Assembly: GCA_026397725.1 (NCBI GenBank)
Contig: JAPLUI010000581.1
Location: 1-33,733 of the forward strand
DNA length: 33,733 nt
Origin: Verrucomicrobiota bacterium
Lineage (GTDB): Bacteria; Verrucomicrobiota; Verrucomicrobiia; Verrucomicrobiales; Akkermansiaceae
Direction of reading: 5' to 3'
Shown: positions 25,414-32,838 of the stretch, in pieces
How the letters are laid out: every line of letters begins with the position of its first letter
Position numbering within the stretch: the stretch's first letter is position 1
Translations under genes and position numbers: made by a program
The notes under the pieces: generated by a model
What the model saw: the letters and a program-made list of their open reading frames with translations, nothing else
What the model was told of the DNA's origin: nothing
Databases searched by the model: none

Positions 25414-26682
25414 ATGGCCAGCATCTACAAACGTCCCGACTCGGAAATCTATCAATGCCAATTTTACGTCAAGGATCCGGCGACCGGGGAGCTTTCCAAG
25501 GTGCGGAAATCCACCGGCAAAACCAACATGAAGAAAGCGCAGCTCACGGCGGACGAGCTGGAACGCGCAGCGCAAGGCGTGGTGCAAGCGGGGAGCGACC
25601 GGGCGCGACAGGCGAAAGCCATCTTTGCCGAGGTTGTGAGAGATGTTGAACGCGAGGTTCTCACCGCGCCTGCCGTCCGCAGGTATCTCTCGCAACTGCT
25701 CGCCATCGCCACGGGTGAAAAGCTTGAGTGCCACACGCTCGAATCATGGATTGCTGAATGGCTCCGCCGGAAGTCCCGCGATTCGAGCCCGGCGACGATG
25801 GCGCGATACAAGAGCCACACCGGGGCTTTCCTATCATGGCTTGGCGACAAGCGCCGCGTGAAGCCGCTTGAAAGCGTCACCAGCCAGGATGTTCGGAAGT
25901 GGAAGGAATCGCTTTCGGACGGCGGGCGGGCGGGCAAAAGCGTGCTTGGTTATCTCAAGGATGTTGGGGCCGTCTATCGCTCCGCCATGCGCGAGGGAAT
26001 CGTGATGTTCAACCCCTGCGGCATGGCGATCGGTGACACCGACACCAGCGACAGCCACGAACGGCGACCGTTCACAACCCGGGAAATCGAATCGCTTGTT
26101 GCCGCCGCCCCGTCGGCGGAATGGCGGGGGCTTGTGCTTGCCGCCGCCTTCACCGGATTGCGCCTTGGCGACGCCGCCCGCCTGTCATGGGAAGCGGTGG
26201 ACCTGGCAGCGAGGAAAATCACAGTCACCCCCAGCAAGACCAGGCGCAAGAAGCGGGTTGTTCGGATACCGATTCACCCGGACTTGTTGGCATGGCTCGA
26301 AGCCGCCCCCATCGCCAGCGACGACCCCGCCGCCCCGGTTTTCCCTACGCTGGCGAAAACGAAAGTGGACACCTCCAAGGGGCTTTCCGCGTCATTCGTC
26401 GCCATCATGGCCGCCGCTGGCGTGGACCGGGGCAAGCCGTCCCGCGTCATCGGCGAGGGGCAGGCAAAGGGAAAGGGGCGCGTGACATGGGAACGCGGGT
26501 TTCACAGCCTGCGGCACTCATTCACAAGCTGGCTCCGCAATGCCGGCGTGAGTGAAGAAGACCGCATGGACTTGACCGGGCACAGCTCACGGGAAAGCCA
26601 CAAGATTTACAGCCACGCCAACGAAGAAGCGGGGCGCAAGGCTATCGAAAAACTTCCGAGACTCAAAACAGCCAAGCCATGA
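25414..26682 (+). CDS. int: tyrosine recombinase (site-specific integrase)
   Basis: 422 residues. The N-terminal part (IYKRPDSEIYQCQFYVKDPATGE) is an arm-type binding-like strand set. Residues about 107-205 form the SAM-like core-binding domain. The catalytic domain has Arg in AAAFTGLRLGDAARL (R250), Lys around 275 (TPSKTRRKK), H-x-x-R in FHSLRHSFTSWLRNAG (H364/R367), His in LTGHSSRESHKIYSH (H390) and Tyr at 399, so the R-K-H-R-H-Y set is complete. It should catalyse integration and, with an excisionase, excision of the element that follows. It is the first gene of a co-directional run, and its TGA overlaps the next ATG (ATGA), which is unusual because integrases usually stand apart from replication and capsid genes. 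Confidence 0.95.
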   Translation: MASIYKRPDSEIYQCQFYVKDPATGELSKVRKSTGKTNMKKAQLTADELERAAQGVVQAGSDRARQAKAIFAEVVRDVEREVLTAPAVRRYLSQLLAIATGEKLECHTLESWIAEWLRRKSRDSSPATMARYKSHTGAFLSWLGDKRRVKPLESVTSQDVRKWKESLSDGGRAGKSVLGYLKDVGAVYRSAMREGIVMFNPCGMAIGDTDTSDSHERRPFTTREIESLVAAAPSAEWRGLVLAAAFTGLRLGDAARLSWEAVDLAARKITVTPSKTRRKKRVVRIPIHPDLLAWLEAAPIASDDPAAPVFPTLAKTKVDTSKGLSASFVAIMAAAGVDRGKPSRVIGEGQAKGKGRVTWERGFHSLRHSFTSWLRNAGVSEEDRMDLTGHSSRESHKIYSHANEEAGRKAIEKLPRLKTAKP

Positions 26683-27245
26683 AACCAACACAGCACGAAC
26701 TCGCCACCATCGCCGCCGCGCTCACAGGGACCGCCACGCCCGCCGATAGGGTGAACACCGCCCTTGCCATCTGGAACGCCGCAGGGGCCGCGCTACGGCC
26801 GCCAACACCGCCAGCGTCCGGCGGGTTTGACGACCGGCGCGAACTCGCCGAACTGCTCAAGGAACTGCTTCCGGTCAAGAAGTCTGCTGACCGTCTGAAA
26901 TTGTGGCGGGATTTCCTGCCATGTCTCGTACGCCGCCGGATGGCGCAAAGCAACGCGGCATCACAGGCACAAGCCGACCGCGTGGGCGGGGTTTGCCAAT
27001 CGCCTGAATTTACCGATTGTGAGATTGCCAAGTTTGCAGAGGAAACCATGACTAGCCATCGCACCCGGGGCTTGCGCTACGCGGGCGAGATTGCCGACTT
27101 GTTCCAAGAGTGGAACGCGGCACGCGAGGCAGGAAATAAGACCGCCAGAGCGATAAAAGCCGCAAAATCCCGCCATTCCGAGAAATATCCCTTTGAGCCT
27201 GACAAACCCGCGAAAAAAGGACGCAAGCAACCCACGGATGGATAA
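26679..27245 (+). CDS. hypothetical protein of the mobile element
   Basis: 188 residues, start fixed by the 4-nt ATGA overlap with the integrase. It is mostly helical and soluble. Notable stretches are DDRRELAELLKELLPVKKSADRLKLWRDFL (about 51-80) and a basic Lys-rich C-terminus (AIKAAKSRHSEKYPFEPDKPAKKGRKQ) that would suit nucleic-acid binding. No membrane segment, no Cys cluster, no recognised family. Its place between integrase and excisionase-like genes suggests a regulatory or recombination-accessory role, which is inference from position only. Confidence 0.7.
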   Translation: MKPTQHELATIAAALTGTATPADRVNTALAIWNAAGAALRPPTPPASGGFDDRRELAELLKELLPVKKSADRLKLWRDFLPCLVRRRMAQSNAASQAQADRVGGVCQSPEFTDCEIAKFAEETMTSHRTRGLRYAGEIADLFQEWNAAREAGNKTARAIKAAKSRHSEKYPFEPDKPAKKGRKQPTDG

Positions 27246-27417
27246 TAGAATCGAGGGTGAACGCGCAAGCATTAAAACCGGGGGCGCAAGCATAGGAACC
27301 GGGGGCGCAAGCATAGGCGGGGCAGCAAAAAACGGCAAAAGCCGTGTGCTACCGCTTGGGCATGGCAAAGCTAACAATTACACAGGAATGGGGCGACGAA
27401 AAGCGTGTTTGCGCTGA
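27238..27417 (+). CDS. possible small ORF spanning a tandem repeat
   Basis: 59 residues from an ATG overlapping the previous stop by 8 nt. The middle is a translated 21-bp tandem repeat (ASIKTGG, ASIGTGG, ASIGG) and the rest is basic with no family character. It overlaps the excisionase-like gene by 56 nt in another frame. It could be a leader peptide, but the DNA repeat itself (27259-27321) is the more likely functional feature. Confidence 0.25.
   Translation: MDNRIEGERASIKTGGASIGTGGASIGGAAKNGKSRVLPLGHGKANNYTGMGRRKACLR
27259..27321. repeat. three tandem 21-bp repeats upstream of the excisionase-like gene
   Basis: Units 27259-27279, 27280-27300 and 27301-27321 share GCGCAAGCAT at the same place. 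Units 2 and 3 are nearly identical (differences only at the last few bases). The period of 21 bp is two helical turns, so bound proteins would stack on one face. It lies 41 nt upstream of the HTH gene at 27362, fitting an operator, Xis-binding or origin-type iteron. Confidence 0.75.
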
Positions 27418-27595
27418 AGTCGGCATCACAAGAACGCCGCTCTACAATCTCCGAAAGGCTAACGCAATCCGTTCGTTGTCCCTGAAAATCGGGGGGGCGA
27501 AGTATGGCAAGCGTTTGTACCACCTCCCGAGCATTCGCGAGTTTCTCGCCAAGCTCGAAAGGGAACAACTCGAAGGGGAAAGGGCCGCCAAGTGA
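27362..27595 (+). CDS. excisionase/AlpA-like small helix-turn-helix protein
   Basis: 77 residues. It begins MAKLTITQEWGDEKRVCAEVGITRTPLYNLRKANAIRSLSLKIGGAKYGKRLYHLPSIREFLAKL. A helix (EKRVCAEVGI) and recognition helix (TRTPLYNLRKAN), a basic wing (GGAKYGKRLYHLPSIREFL) and short length fit the winged-HTH/MerR-like excisionase group used by integrative elements. The ATG at 27362 was preferred over an upstream in-frame ATG at 27344 because the domain starts right there. Its TGA overlaps the GTG of the primase. It probably bends att DNA or represses the early promoter; the tandem repeat just upstream is a plausible site. Confidence 0.7.
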   Translation: MAKLTITQEWGDEKRVCAEVGITRTPLYNLRKANAIRSLSLKIGGAKYGKRLYHLPSIREFLAKLEREQLEGERAAK

Positions 27596-28614
27596 AACCA
27601 CCAGACCCTAACGAAAAAGCCCCGGCCCGCCTTGGAGTGACGGACGCGGGGAGGAATCAGGAACGCCCGAACAATACCGCGCCGGCCGAAGTTGGCAAGC
27701 GGAATGTTTTCGACGATGGCACGCTCGAAGCCATGCGCTGCCGCCTGCCCGAGTATCTCGCCGCCCGTGGCGTGGAACTCACCCGGCAAGGTGCCCGCCT
27801 TGTGGCGCGGTGCCCGGTGCATGACGACACAAGCCCGAGTTTCGCGGTGTTTCCCAACGGCAAAAACTGCGGGTGTTTTCCGTGCGATTTCCAAGGCGAT
27901 GTTTTCGCCGTCTCGCAATGGCTAGGCCGCGCAAGCACCTTCCCCGAGGCCGTTGCAGACGTTGCCGCCACGTTGGGCGTGTATCTGTCACAGGGACACG
28001 CGCAAGGCCAGCCACGGGCACCACAGGCACCGCCACGGGCCGAGCGCGAGCCCGAGGTGCCTTTCACCTTGTCACCCGGCGACCGGCAGAAAATCCACGC
28101 CGCGCGGCTGGCGTTCTCCGATGCGTTCGACGCTGGCGGGATTGACCCCGAGGCCGCCAAGTTGGGATTGCCGCCGTGGGTTTTGCGATGGGCCGCGATG
28201 GGTGAAAGCGGGCTTGGCTGGTGGCGGGGGCGCTTGGCCTATATCTACCCCCAGGGATTGAAGCTCAGAAACCCCGCAGGCCACGAGCCGCGCTTCCAGT
28301 GGGAATGCGGGCGGGCGCTGGCACCGTGGCGTTTCGAGTGGGTTAGGCCCGAGACTCAAACGGTTTTTTTGAGTGAGGGTGAATCCGACACGCTCGCACT
28401 CATCGCCGCTGGACTCGAAGCCGATGGCACCGCCGCTTGCGTTGCGGCGCCGGGAACGAACTTCAGCCGTGAGTGGGCGCCGATGTTCGCAGGCCGCAAG
28501 GTTGTCTTGTGTTTCGACAGCGACCCGCCAGGCATGACCGCCGCCGCCAAGGTTGCCGGATGGCTCGCAGGCCATGCAACGGAAATTCTAACTTGGAAAG
28601 GGCCGAGGGCATGA
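27592..28614 (+). CDS. DnaG-type primase (CHC2 zinc finger plus TOPRIM)
   Basis: 340 residues from a GTG that overlaps the previous TGA (GTGA). Residues 74-98 form a CHC2-type zinc finger: C74-P-V-H77 and the pair C95-F-P-C98 (C93 is an extra Cys), followed by DFQGDVFAVSQWL, the usual continuation in phage and plasmid primases. The C-terminal half has a TOPRIM core: FLSEGESDTLALIAAGL (E262/E264 region) and VVLCFDSDPPGMTAAAKVAGWL (D309/D311). It is shorter than chromosomal DnaG and lacks its helicase-binding domain, as in satellite and plasmid primases. With the helicase encoded next (ATGA overlap) it should start replication of the excised element. Confidence 0.92.
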   Translation: MKPPDPNEKAPARLGVTDAGRNQERPNNTAPAEVGKRNVFDDGTLEAMRCRLPEYLAARGVELTRQGARLVARCPVHDDTSPSFAVFPNGKNCGCFPCDFQGDVFAVSQWLGRASTFPEAVADVAATLGVYLSQGHAQGQPRAPQAPPRAEREPEVPFTLSPGDRQKIHAARLAFSDAFDAGGIDPEAAKLGLPPWVLRWAAMGESGLGWWRGRLAYIYPQGLKLRNPAGHEPRFQWECGRALAPWRFEWVRPETQTVFLSEGESDTLALIAAGLEADGTAACVAAPGTNFSREWAPMFAGRKVVLCFDSDPPGMTAAAKVAGWLAGHATEILTWKGPRA

Positions 28615-29732
28615 GCAAGGCACCAAAAGACTGTAAGGACGTTTTGCAGCAAGACGGCCCGGAGGGATTGAAAAACGCGGTGACGATTTACGCAACTCGC
28701 ATCGAGCCCGACCGCCCGACCGAGGCGCAACCGAAACCTGTTGAACCCTTCCCGCTCACCTTGGCCGGCGAACTCGAAGGAATTGCCGAGGCCGCGGATT
28801 TTGTCGAAGGACTTCTGACCGCTGGCGGGGCGAGCGTGGTTTACGGTGCGTCTAACTGCGGGAAATCATTCTGGGCACTCGACCTTGCCGCCTGTGTGGC
28901 CAGTGGCCAGCCGTTTCGGGGTGACTTGGAATGCGAGCAAGGATGCGTGATTTACGTCGCCTTGGAAGGCACACACGGCGCAAGGAACCGTATCGAGGCG
29001 CTGAAGCGGGCGGGCAAACTGCCCGACGGGGCACCGCTCTATCTGTGTTTCTCGCCCGTGAGCCTGCTGGAGCTTGGTCATGCTGGCAGACTTGCCGCCA
29101 GCGTGACCCAGGCCACCAGTCAAAGCGGCTTGCCTTGCCGCTTGGTTTGTCTCGACACCTTGGCCCGAGCGATGGCCGGTGGTGACGAAAACGCCGGAAA
29201 GGACATGACTCTTGCGGTGCAACAGATTGACGAAATCCGCGCCGCCACGGGGGCGCATGTCCTGACCGTTCACCACTGCGGGAAAGACGAAGCCCGAGGG
29301 GCGCGCGGGCATTCCTCGCTCCGCGCCGCGATGGATACGGAAATCGAAGTTTCACGGCCCGAGGGCGAAAGCATTTCAACCGCCCGCATCACGAAGCAAA
29401 GGGACATGCCGACGGGCGAGCCAATGCCGTTCACTCTCGACCAGGTACAACTCGGAACCGACCGCAGGGGCAAGCCGATCACGAGTTGCCTTGTGCACCA
29501 CGAGGATTCAATCATGGCCAGCACCCATGGCAAGGCGGGGCGCAAGGTCGAGGTGCAACCCGAACGCCTGCTTGAGCTGCTCCCGCAACTGTCAACCGTG
29601 GCGTGGCAGAAGCAGGCGGACAATGAAATGGGAGTGCCGAAATCGACCTTTTACAGGCACTTGGAGAAGCTGAAAGCCAAGAACGCGGCAAAACAGTTAG
29701 AGAATGGGAGGTGGGACCGTGCAAGACCTTGA
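28611..29732 (+). CDS. RepA-like hexameric replicative helicase (AAA_25 ATPase)
   Basis: 373 residues; ATG overlaps the primase TGA. RecA-fold ATPase with Walker A VYGASNCGKSFWALDLA (K85), YVALEGTHGARNRI, Walker B RLVCLDTLARAM (D182), and the VLTVHHCGKDEARGARGHSSLRAAMD segment (219-242), which together are typical of the RSF1010 RepA/AAA_25 group. A C-terminal winged-helix-like region (STVAWQKQADNEMGVPKSTFYRHLEKLKAKN, 328-358) may bind DNA. It pairs with the primase as a two-gene replication module. An iteron-like set of decamers begins only 14 nt after its stop, so it may recognise or load at that site. Confidence 0.9.
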   Translation: MSKAPKDCKDVLQQDGPEGLKNAVTIYATRIEPDRPTEAQPKPVEPFPLTLAGELEGIAEAADFVEGLLTAGGASVVYGASNCGKSFWALDLAACVASGQPFRGDLECEQGCVIYVALEGTHGARNRIEALKRAGKLPDGAPLYLCFSPVSLLELGHAGRLAASVTQATSQSGLPCRLVCLDTLARAMAGGDENAGKDMTLAVQQIDEIRAATGAHVLTVHHCGKDEARGARGHSSLRAAMDTEIEVSRPEGESISTARITKQRDMPTGEPMPFTLDQVQLGTDRRGKPITSCLVHHEDSIMASTHGKAGRKVEVQPERLLELLPQLSTVAWQKQADNEMGVPKSTFYRHLEKLKAKNAAKQLENGRWDRARP

Positions 29733-30117
29733 CAAATCAATGAATTCCCACAATCCCAGAATAGTCCCACAATCATTTCGGGACCAAACGGCAAAGTTGG
29801 TCCCACAATCCCACATATCTTTAGATTGTGGGAGTGGGACCAACCGGGGATTTGAGACTGGCGAAAATGCAGACCCGCTAGCCCATCCGAACGTCCGCCG
29901 CCTGCTCTTGTCAGAAGCCGCCAGCCGCTATCTCCAAGAGTCGGGTGAGCAATGCTTCACCATCATCGGCAAGTCCAGCTTTCCCGCATGTCCGGGCCGA
30001 TGGGCGATCTACTTGAAACCCGTCCCGCCTGCCGTCGCCGTCGCCGCATCCAACGTCATCCTTGGCACCCATCGCGCCGTCCGCATCAAACCCGCACCGA
30101 CCAGCACCGCGCCATGA
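29704..30117 (+). CDS. hypothetical protein of the mobile element, 5' part overlaps iteron-like repeats
   Basis: 137 residues from an ATG 29 nt inside the helicase gene; GTG 29719 or ATG 29740 are alternatives. The first 45 residues translate the TCCCACAATC repeats (VPQSFRDQTAKLVPQSH) and look unstructured. From about 58 on it is more protein-like: NVRRLLLSEAASRYLQESGEQCFTIIGKSSFPACPGRWAIYL. No family recognised. Its TGA overlaps the next ATG (ATGA), which supports translation of at least the 3' part. Confidence 0.55.
   Translation: MGGGTVQDLDKSMNSHNPRIVPQSFRDQTAKLVPQSHISLDCGSGTNRGFETGENADPLAHPNVRRLLLSEAASRYLQESGEQCFTIIGKSSFPACPGRWAIYLKPVPPAVAVAASNVILGTHRAVRIKPAPTSTAP
29746..29841. repeat. 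iteron-like decamers and nested hairpin, candidate replication origin
   Basis: TCCCACAATC occurs at 29746-29755, 29765-29774 and 29801-29810, and inverted (GATTGTGGGA) at 29824-29833. The last two copies form a hairpin, extended outward by GGTCCCAC/GTGGGACC (GTGGGACC at 29834-29841, also at 29711-29718). Four copies of a 10-mer within 88 bp directly after primase and helicase genes is the layout of a Rep-binding origin. Confidence 0.65.
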
Positions 30118-30350
30118 CTGCCAGCCCGACAACCGCCAGCACCGCCACGGGCACCCGCCACGCTGCCGCCACGGCCACCGCGCCAGCTTCGCCTGTGATA
30201 GTGCCAGACACCAGCCACGGAGCGGCACGGGCGCATGGACGGCCCGGCGAATTTCTTAGGTTCTCCCTGGGCAGGGAGGCGGGAAGTGTCCCGTCGCTCG
30301 GCGAAACCCTAGCCAACAAAATTTTCAGTTTCTCCACACCTAACAGATGA
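30114..30350 (+). CDS. small Ala/Thr-rich hypothetical protein
   Basis: 78 residues. Both ends are set by 4-nt overlaps: ATG in the previous ATGA and TGA in the next ATGA. The N-terminal half is low-complexity (Thr, Ala, Pro, Ser). The C-terminal half (GEFLRFSLGREAGSVPSLGETLANKIFSF) is more ordered. No family recognised. Codon use is as GC-biased as in the neighbours. It may be a real small element protein or a spacer frame kept open by composition; the double coupling favours the former. Confidence 0.5.
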   Translation: MTASPTTASTATGTRHAAATATAPASPVIVPDTSHGAARAHGRPGEFLRFSLGREAGSVPSLGETLANKIFSFSTPNR

Positions 30351-30769
30351 AAAAGACAACCGCCACCACCGCATTCACCGTCGCGAAATTCGCCCAACTT
30401 TCCGGGCAAGACCGCCACGAACTCGCCGCCCGCCTCCAAACCGCCAAGGCCCGGCCCGCCGGGAAGTCTGCCGGTCAAGGCGCGGACTTGTTCAGCTTGC
30501 GCGACCTCGTCCGGGCCGCCTGCACCTCCGGCGAACTACACGCCGCCCGCCTGGCGAAGATCACGAGTGAGACGTTGCGCTTGGATCTTCAAAACGCCAG
30601 AAGCCAAGGTGAGCTGGTCGAGATCGGCAAGGTTACCCGGCTTGGCCAGCGAGTCTTGATCGCCGTCCGCAACCGCATCCTCGCCTTCCCGCTGACAGAC
30701 GACGAAAAAGACGCCTGCTTGCGCGAGCTGCTCGCCCTAAAAGACATGGACTGGTCCCGTGACGCATGA
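30347..30769 (+). CDS. candidate small terminase subunit / Nu1-like DNA-packaging protein
   Basis: 140 residues; start in an ATGA overlap. The N-terminal region (FTVAKFAQLSGQDRHELAARLQTA) is helix-turn-helix-like. The C-terminal half LHAARLAKITSETLRLDLQNARSQGELVEIGKVTRLGQRVLIAVRNRILAFPLTDD matches the general layout of Nu1/small-terminase helices: a Leu-rich coiled-coil, then 'G-E-L-V', then 'RNRILAFP'. Small terminases recognise the packaging site and recruit the large subunit. No large terminase is encoded here, so a helper phage would have to supply it. The match is by pattern only; a capsid-decoration or regulatory role is possible. Confidence 0.5.
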   Translation: MKKTTATTAFTVAKFAQLSGQDRHELAARLQTAKARPAGKSAGQGADLFSLRDLVRAACTSGELHAARLAKITSETLRLDLQNARSQGELVEIGKVTRLGQRVLIAVRNRILAFPLTDDEKDACLRELLALKDMDWSRDA

Positions 30770-31065
30770 GCGAAACTTTCCCTTGCAAGCCGTGTTGTAT
30801 TACTGTAATACCACCCCGCAACCTTATGACAACGCCAAGCACCATCCCTCCCGCCATGACCGAAAGCCAAGCCTTGAGAGCTTGCGACCTCCCGGCGACC
30901 AAGCGCCAATGGCTCCGCGAGCAAATTCCTTCCGTCGAGGTGGGGGGCGGCCGGATCTATGATGCGCGACAGGTCACCGAGCTACGCCTGCGGCTTGACC
31001 AGGCCGCACTGACCAACCGCGCCGTGCAAATTCCTTCCGGCAATGTGCCGCTCTTCACCCGCTGA
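30766..31065 (+). CDS. hypothetical protein of the mobile element, possible DNA-binding
   Basis: 99 residues from an ATGA overlap; an internal ATG at 30826 would remove a Cys/Pro-rich leader of 20 residues. The main part (ESQALRACDLPATKRQWLREQIPSVEVGGGRIYDARQVTELRLRLDQAAL) has a helix-turn-helix-like look with the 'G-G-R-I-Y-D-A' turn seen in MerR/excisionase-type wings. It ends 36 nt before the capsid gene, the first non-overlapping junction in the replication-to-capsid run, so the capsid gene may have its own ribosome site or promoter. Confidence 0.55.
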   Translation: MSETFPCKPCCITVIPPRNLMTTPSTIPPAMTESQALRACDLPATKRQWLREQIPSVEVGGGRIYDARQVTELRLRLDQAALTNRAVQIPSGNVPLFTR

Positions 31066-31101
31066 AAACTCTCCGTTAGACTAACCGAACACACTGACAC
31101 C

Positions 31102-32085
31102 ATGAACACCACCACCACCGCCAGCCCTAGCCCGTATTCCGTGCCAAACATCATTTGCGGCAACAATGACCCGCTCCGCGCCATGCGCCGCTCCGCTCTA
31201 ACCGAACTTGTTGGAAAGGAAGCTGGCGGGACTTGCGAGTTGATCTTCCCGAACCACAGGAACCTGGCGCACAACGCCAGCAAGAGAGACCTCGAGTTTT
31301 CCGGCAGCGTCTTTGACGAGGCCCGGCCCGTGCTCATGTTAGAGGATGAACTTCGCCCGCACTCTAACCTTATCAAAGCAGGCGCCAGAGTCCTTGACCT
31401 TGGCCCGAGTCCGCAAGCAACCCAGCTAACATCTATCGACCCTGCCCTGTTGGCCGGATGGGTGAACACCCCCGAGCTTGCCGCCACAACCCCCTTGTGC
31501 GTTTTGACCCCGTGGCGGTTGAGCTGCTTGATCAACTTCTCCAAAACACTCTTGAAAATGCAGCCCGATCTAACGATTCCTTTCGTTGAACGGCAGATTT
31601 TCAGCGCCATGGCCGGCGAAATGGAACGCGCCGCGCTGCTTGGCACCGGCACCAACGAGCCGGTCGGACTTCTGACAGAGCCGCTGGTAGTGACGCTGGA
31701 CCTCCCCGTCGGTGAGGCCGCATTTGCCGAGGCGGAACAACTCATTTCCGAAGCGTACCTTGAAAACTCTATCCACGTCCTGACCAGCCCGTTAGTTCGG
31801 AAGAACCAGCGTTCGTTACAGCGCGAGCCCAACGTGTGGGGCGACCCGCTGCCGCGTAGCGTTTCCCCGCACCTCGCCACCGCTGGCAACAACGCTGGCC
31901 AAATTGCCGTTGTCGGCAGTTTCCCCGATCTGATTATCGGGACTTGGGGCGGCATCAAGCTGCAATCTAACCCCTACAGCCGTTCGCCCGAGGGATTCAT
32001 CAGTGCGCTGGCGGAAATCTGGGTTGACATCATCAGCTTGAGAACCGGCAGCTTCAAAATCATCAACCCCGCCACGGTTCTCTAA
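31102..32085 (+). CDS. HK97-fold major capsid protein (candidate)
   Basis: 327 residues. It follows the order of HK97-type capsid proteins: an N-terminal extension; GWVNTPELAATTPLCVLTPWRLSCLINFSKTLLKM (about 114-153), i.e. the 'aW.aE...p...p.f..v.l.p..l...v.vS..ll' strand; then IPFVERQIFSAMAGEMERAALLGTGTNEPVGLL (spine helix ending in the 'D/E-x-A-x-L-x-G-x-G-x-x-x-P-x-G-(I/L)-L' signature). Next come IHVLTSPLVRKNQRSL (the 'w..s......L..l' strand) and VVGSFPDLIIGTWGGIKLQSNPYS, and an end with WVDIISLRTGSFKIINPATVL. No scaffold or protease domain is fused and none is encoded nearby. It should assemble a small shell for packaging the element, alone or with helper proteins. Confidence 0.8.
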   Translation: MNTTTTASPSPYSVPNIICGNNDPLRAMRRSALTELVGKEAGGTCELIFPNHRNLAHNASKRDLEFSGSVFDEARPVLMLEDELRPHSNLIKAGARVLDLGPSPQATQLTSIDPALLAGWVNTPELAATTPLCVLTPWRLSCLINFSKTLLKMQPDLTIPFVERQIFSAMAGEMERAALLGTGTNEPVGLLTEPLVVTLDLPVGEAAFAEAEQLISEAYLENSIHVLTSPLVRKNQRSLQREPNVWGDPLPRSVSPHLATAGNNAGQIAVVGSFPDLIIGTWGGIKLQSNPYSRSPEGFISALAEIWVDIISLRTGSFKIINPATVL

Positions 32086-32103
32086 CCCTAACCACCTGCC
32101 ACA

Positions 32104-32481
32104 ATGCTATCTCACGGAACACTCTATCCGAAGTCTTTCGAGGTTGACCAAGACATCCGCCGACAGCTTATCCGCATCGCGCCGCCACGAAAGACACGCC
32201 CCCCGGCTTGGCCGGTCATCCGCACCGGCAAGCCCCAGATTTTTGAACTCACCCGCGACAAGGCCGGAAAAATCACCAAGGTTTTTCAGCACCTTCCCTT
32301 TCCCCGCTCCGGGGACGCCGACGATCCTGGGCACAGATATGATGCCATCGTGATAGTAAAGGCATGCCGCATTTTTGGAACTGAGCTCGAAAAAGGATGC
32401 GTGTTGGATTTGGCGCCTTACGCGGCAATGCAACTTCTGCGGGAAAACTCGGTGCAAATTCTGACCGAGAGAAAGCCGTGA
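32104..32481 (+). CDS. small protein downstream of the capsid gene
   Basis: 125 residues, 18 nt after the capsid stop. It is basic at the N-terminus. The C-terminal part LEKGCVLDLAPYAAMQLLRENSVQIL has a 'G-x-(V/I)-L-x-LAP-x-AA-x-x-(L/M)-L' motif shared with the next gene (LPAGSILILAPDAAGRMLGAGSVERV). Small proteins with a comparable 'G-x-x-v-x-l-p-x-x-x-A-x-x-L' motif often sit next to phage head genes. Capsid decoration or head completion is inferred from position. Its TGA overlaps the GTG of the next gene. Confidence 0.65.
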   Translation: MLSHGTLYPKSFEVDQDIRRQLIRIAPPRKTRPPAWPVIRTGKPQIFELTRDKAGKITKVFQHLPFPRSGDADDPGHRYDAIVIVKACRIFGTELEKGCVLDLAPYAAMQLLRENSVQILTERKP

Positions 32482-32816
32482 TCTATCACCTTTTCAAAAT
32501 CGGCACCAGCCAACCGTTCCTCGTCCAAACCCGTGGGCTTGACGGCGGAATGATCGATGCCCAGGAATTGGCAGGCTATCGAGCCCGCCGGCCCTTGTCG
32601 GCACCGGGGGGCACGCTGCCGGCCGGTAGCATCCTGATCTTGGCACCCGACGCCGCCGGCCGCATGTTGGGCGCTGGGTCGGTTGAACGGGTTCAACCGC
32701 ATCGAATGAGTTTTGAGAATTTCCGGGGAGGGAAGGCCGTGGCGGAAGCCGCTGCCTTCCCGGCGACGGGGCAGGGCCGAAAGCCCGAGACCGCCGCCGC
32801 GCCCGTGTGTGTGTGA
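32478..32816 (+). CDS. small protein downstream of the capsid gene, related to its neighbour
   Basis: 112 residues from a GTG in a GTGA overlap. Contains GGTLPAGSILILAPDAAGRMLGAGSVERVQP (about 42-72), the same motif as in the preceding protein, and a long low-complexity, Ala/Pro-rich tail ending in APVCV. The two may be diverged tandem copies of one domain. It is the last gene of the element, and a strong terminator follows 23 nt later. Confidence 0.6.
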   Translation: MIYHLFKIGTSQPFLVQTRGLDGGMIDAQELAGYRARRPLSAPGGTLPAGSILILAPDAAGRMLGAGSVERVQPHRMSFENFRGGKAVAEAAAFPATGQGRKPETAAAPVCV

Positions 32817-32838
32817 TAGTGAAATCGGTTCCATGGTG

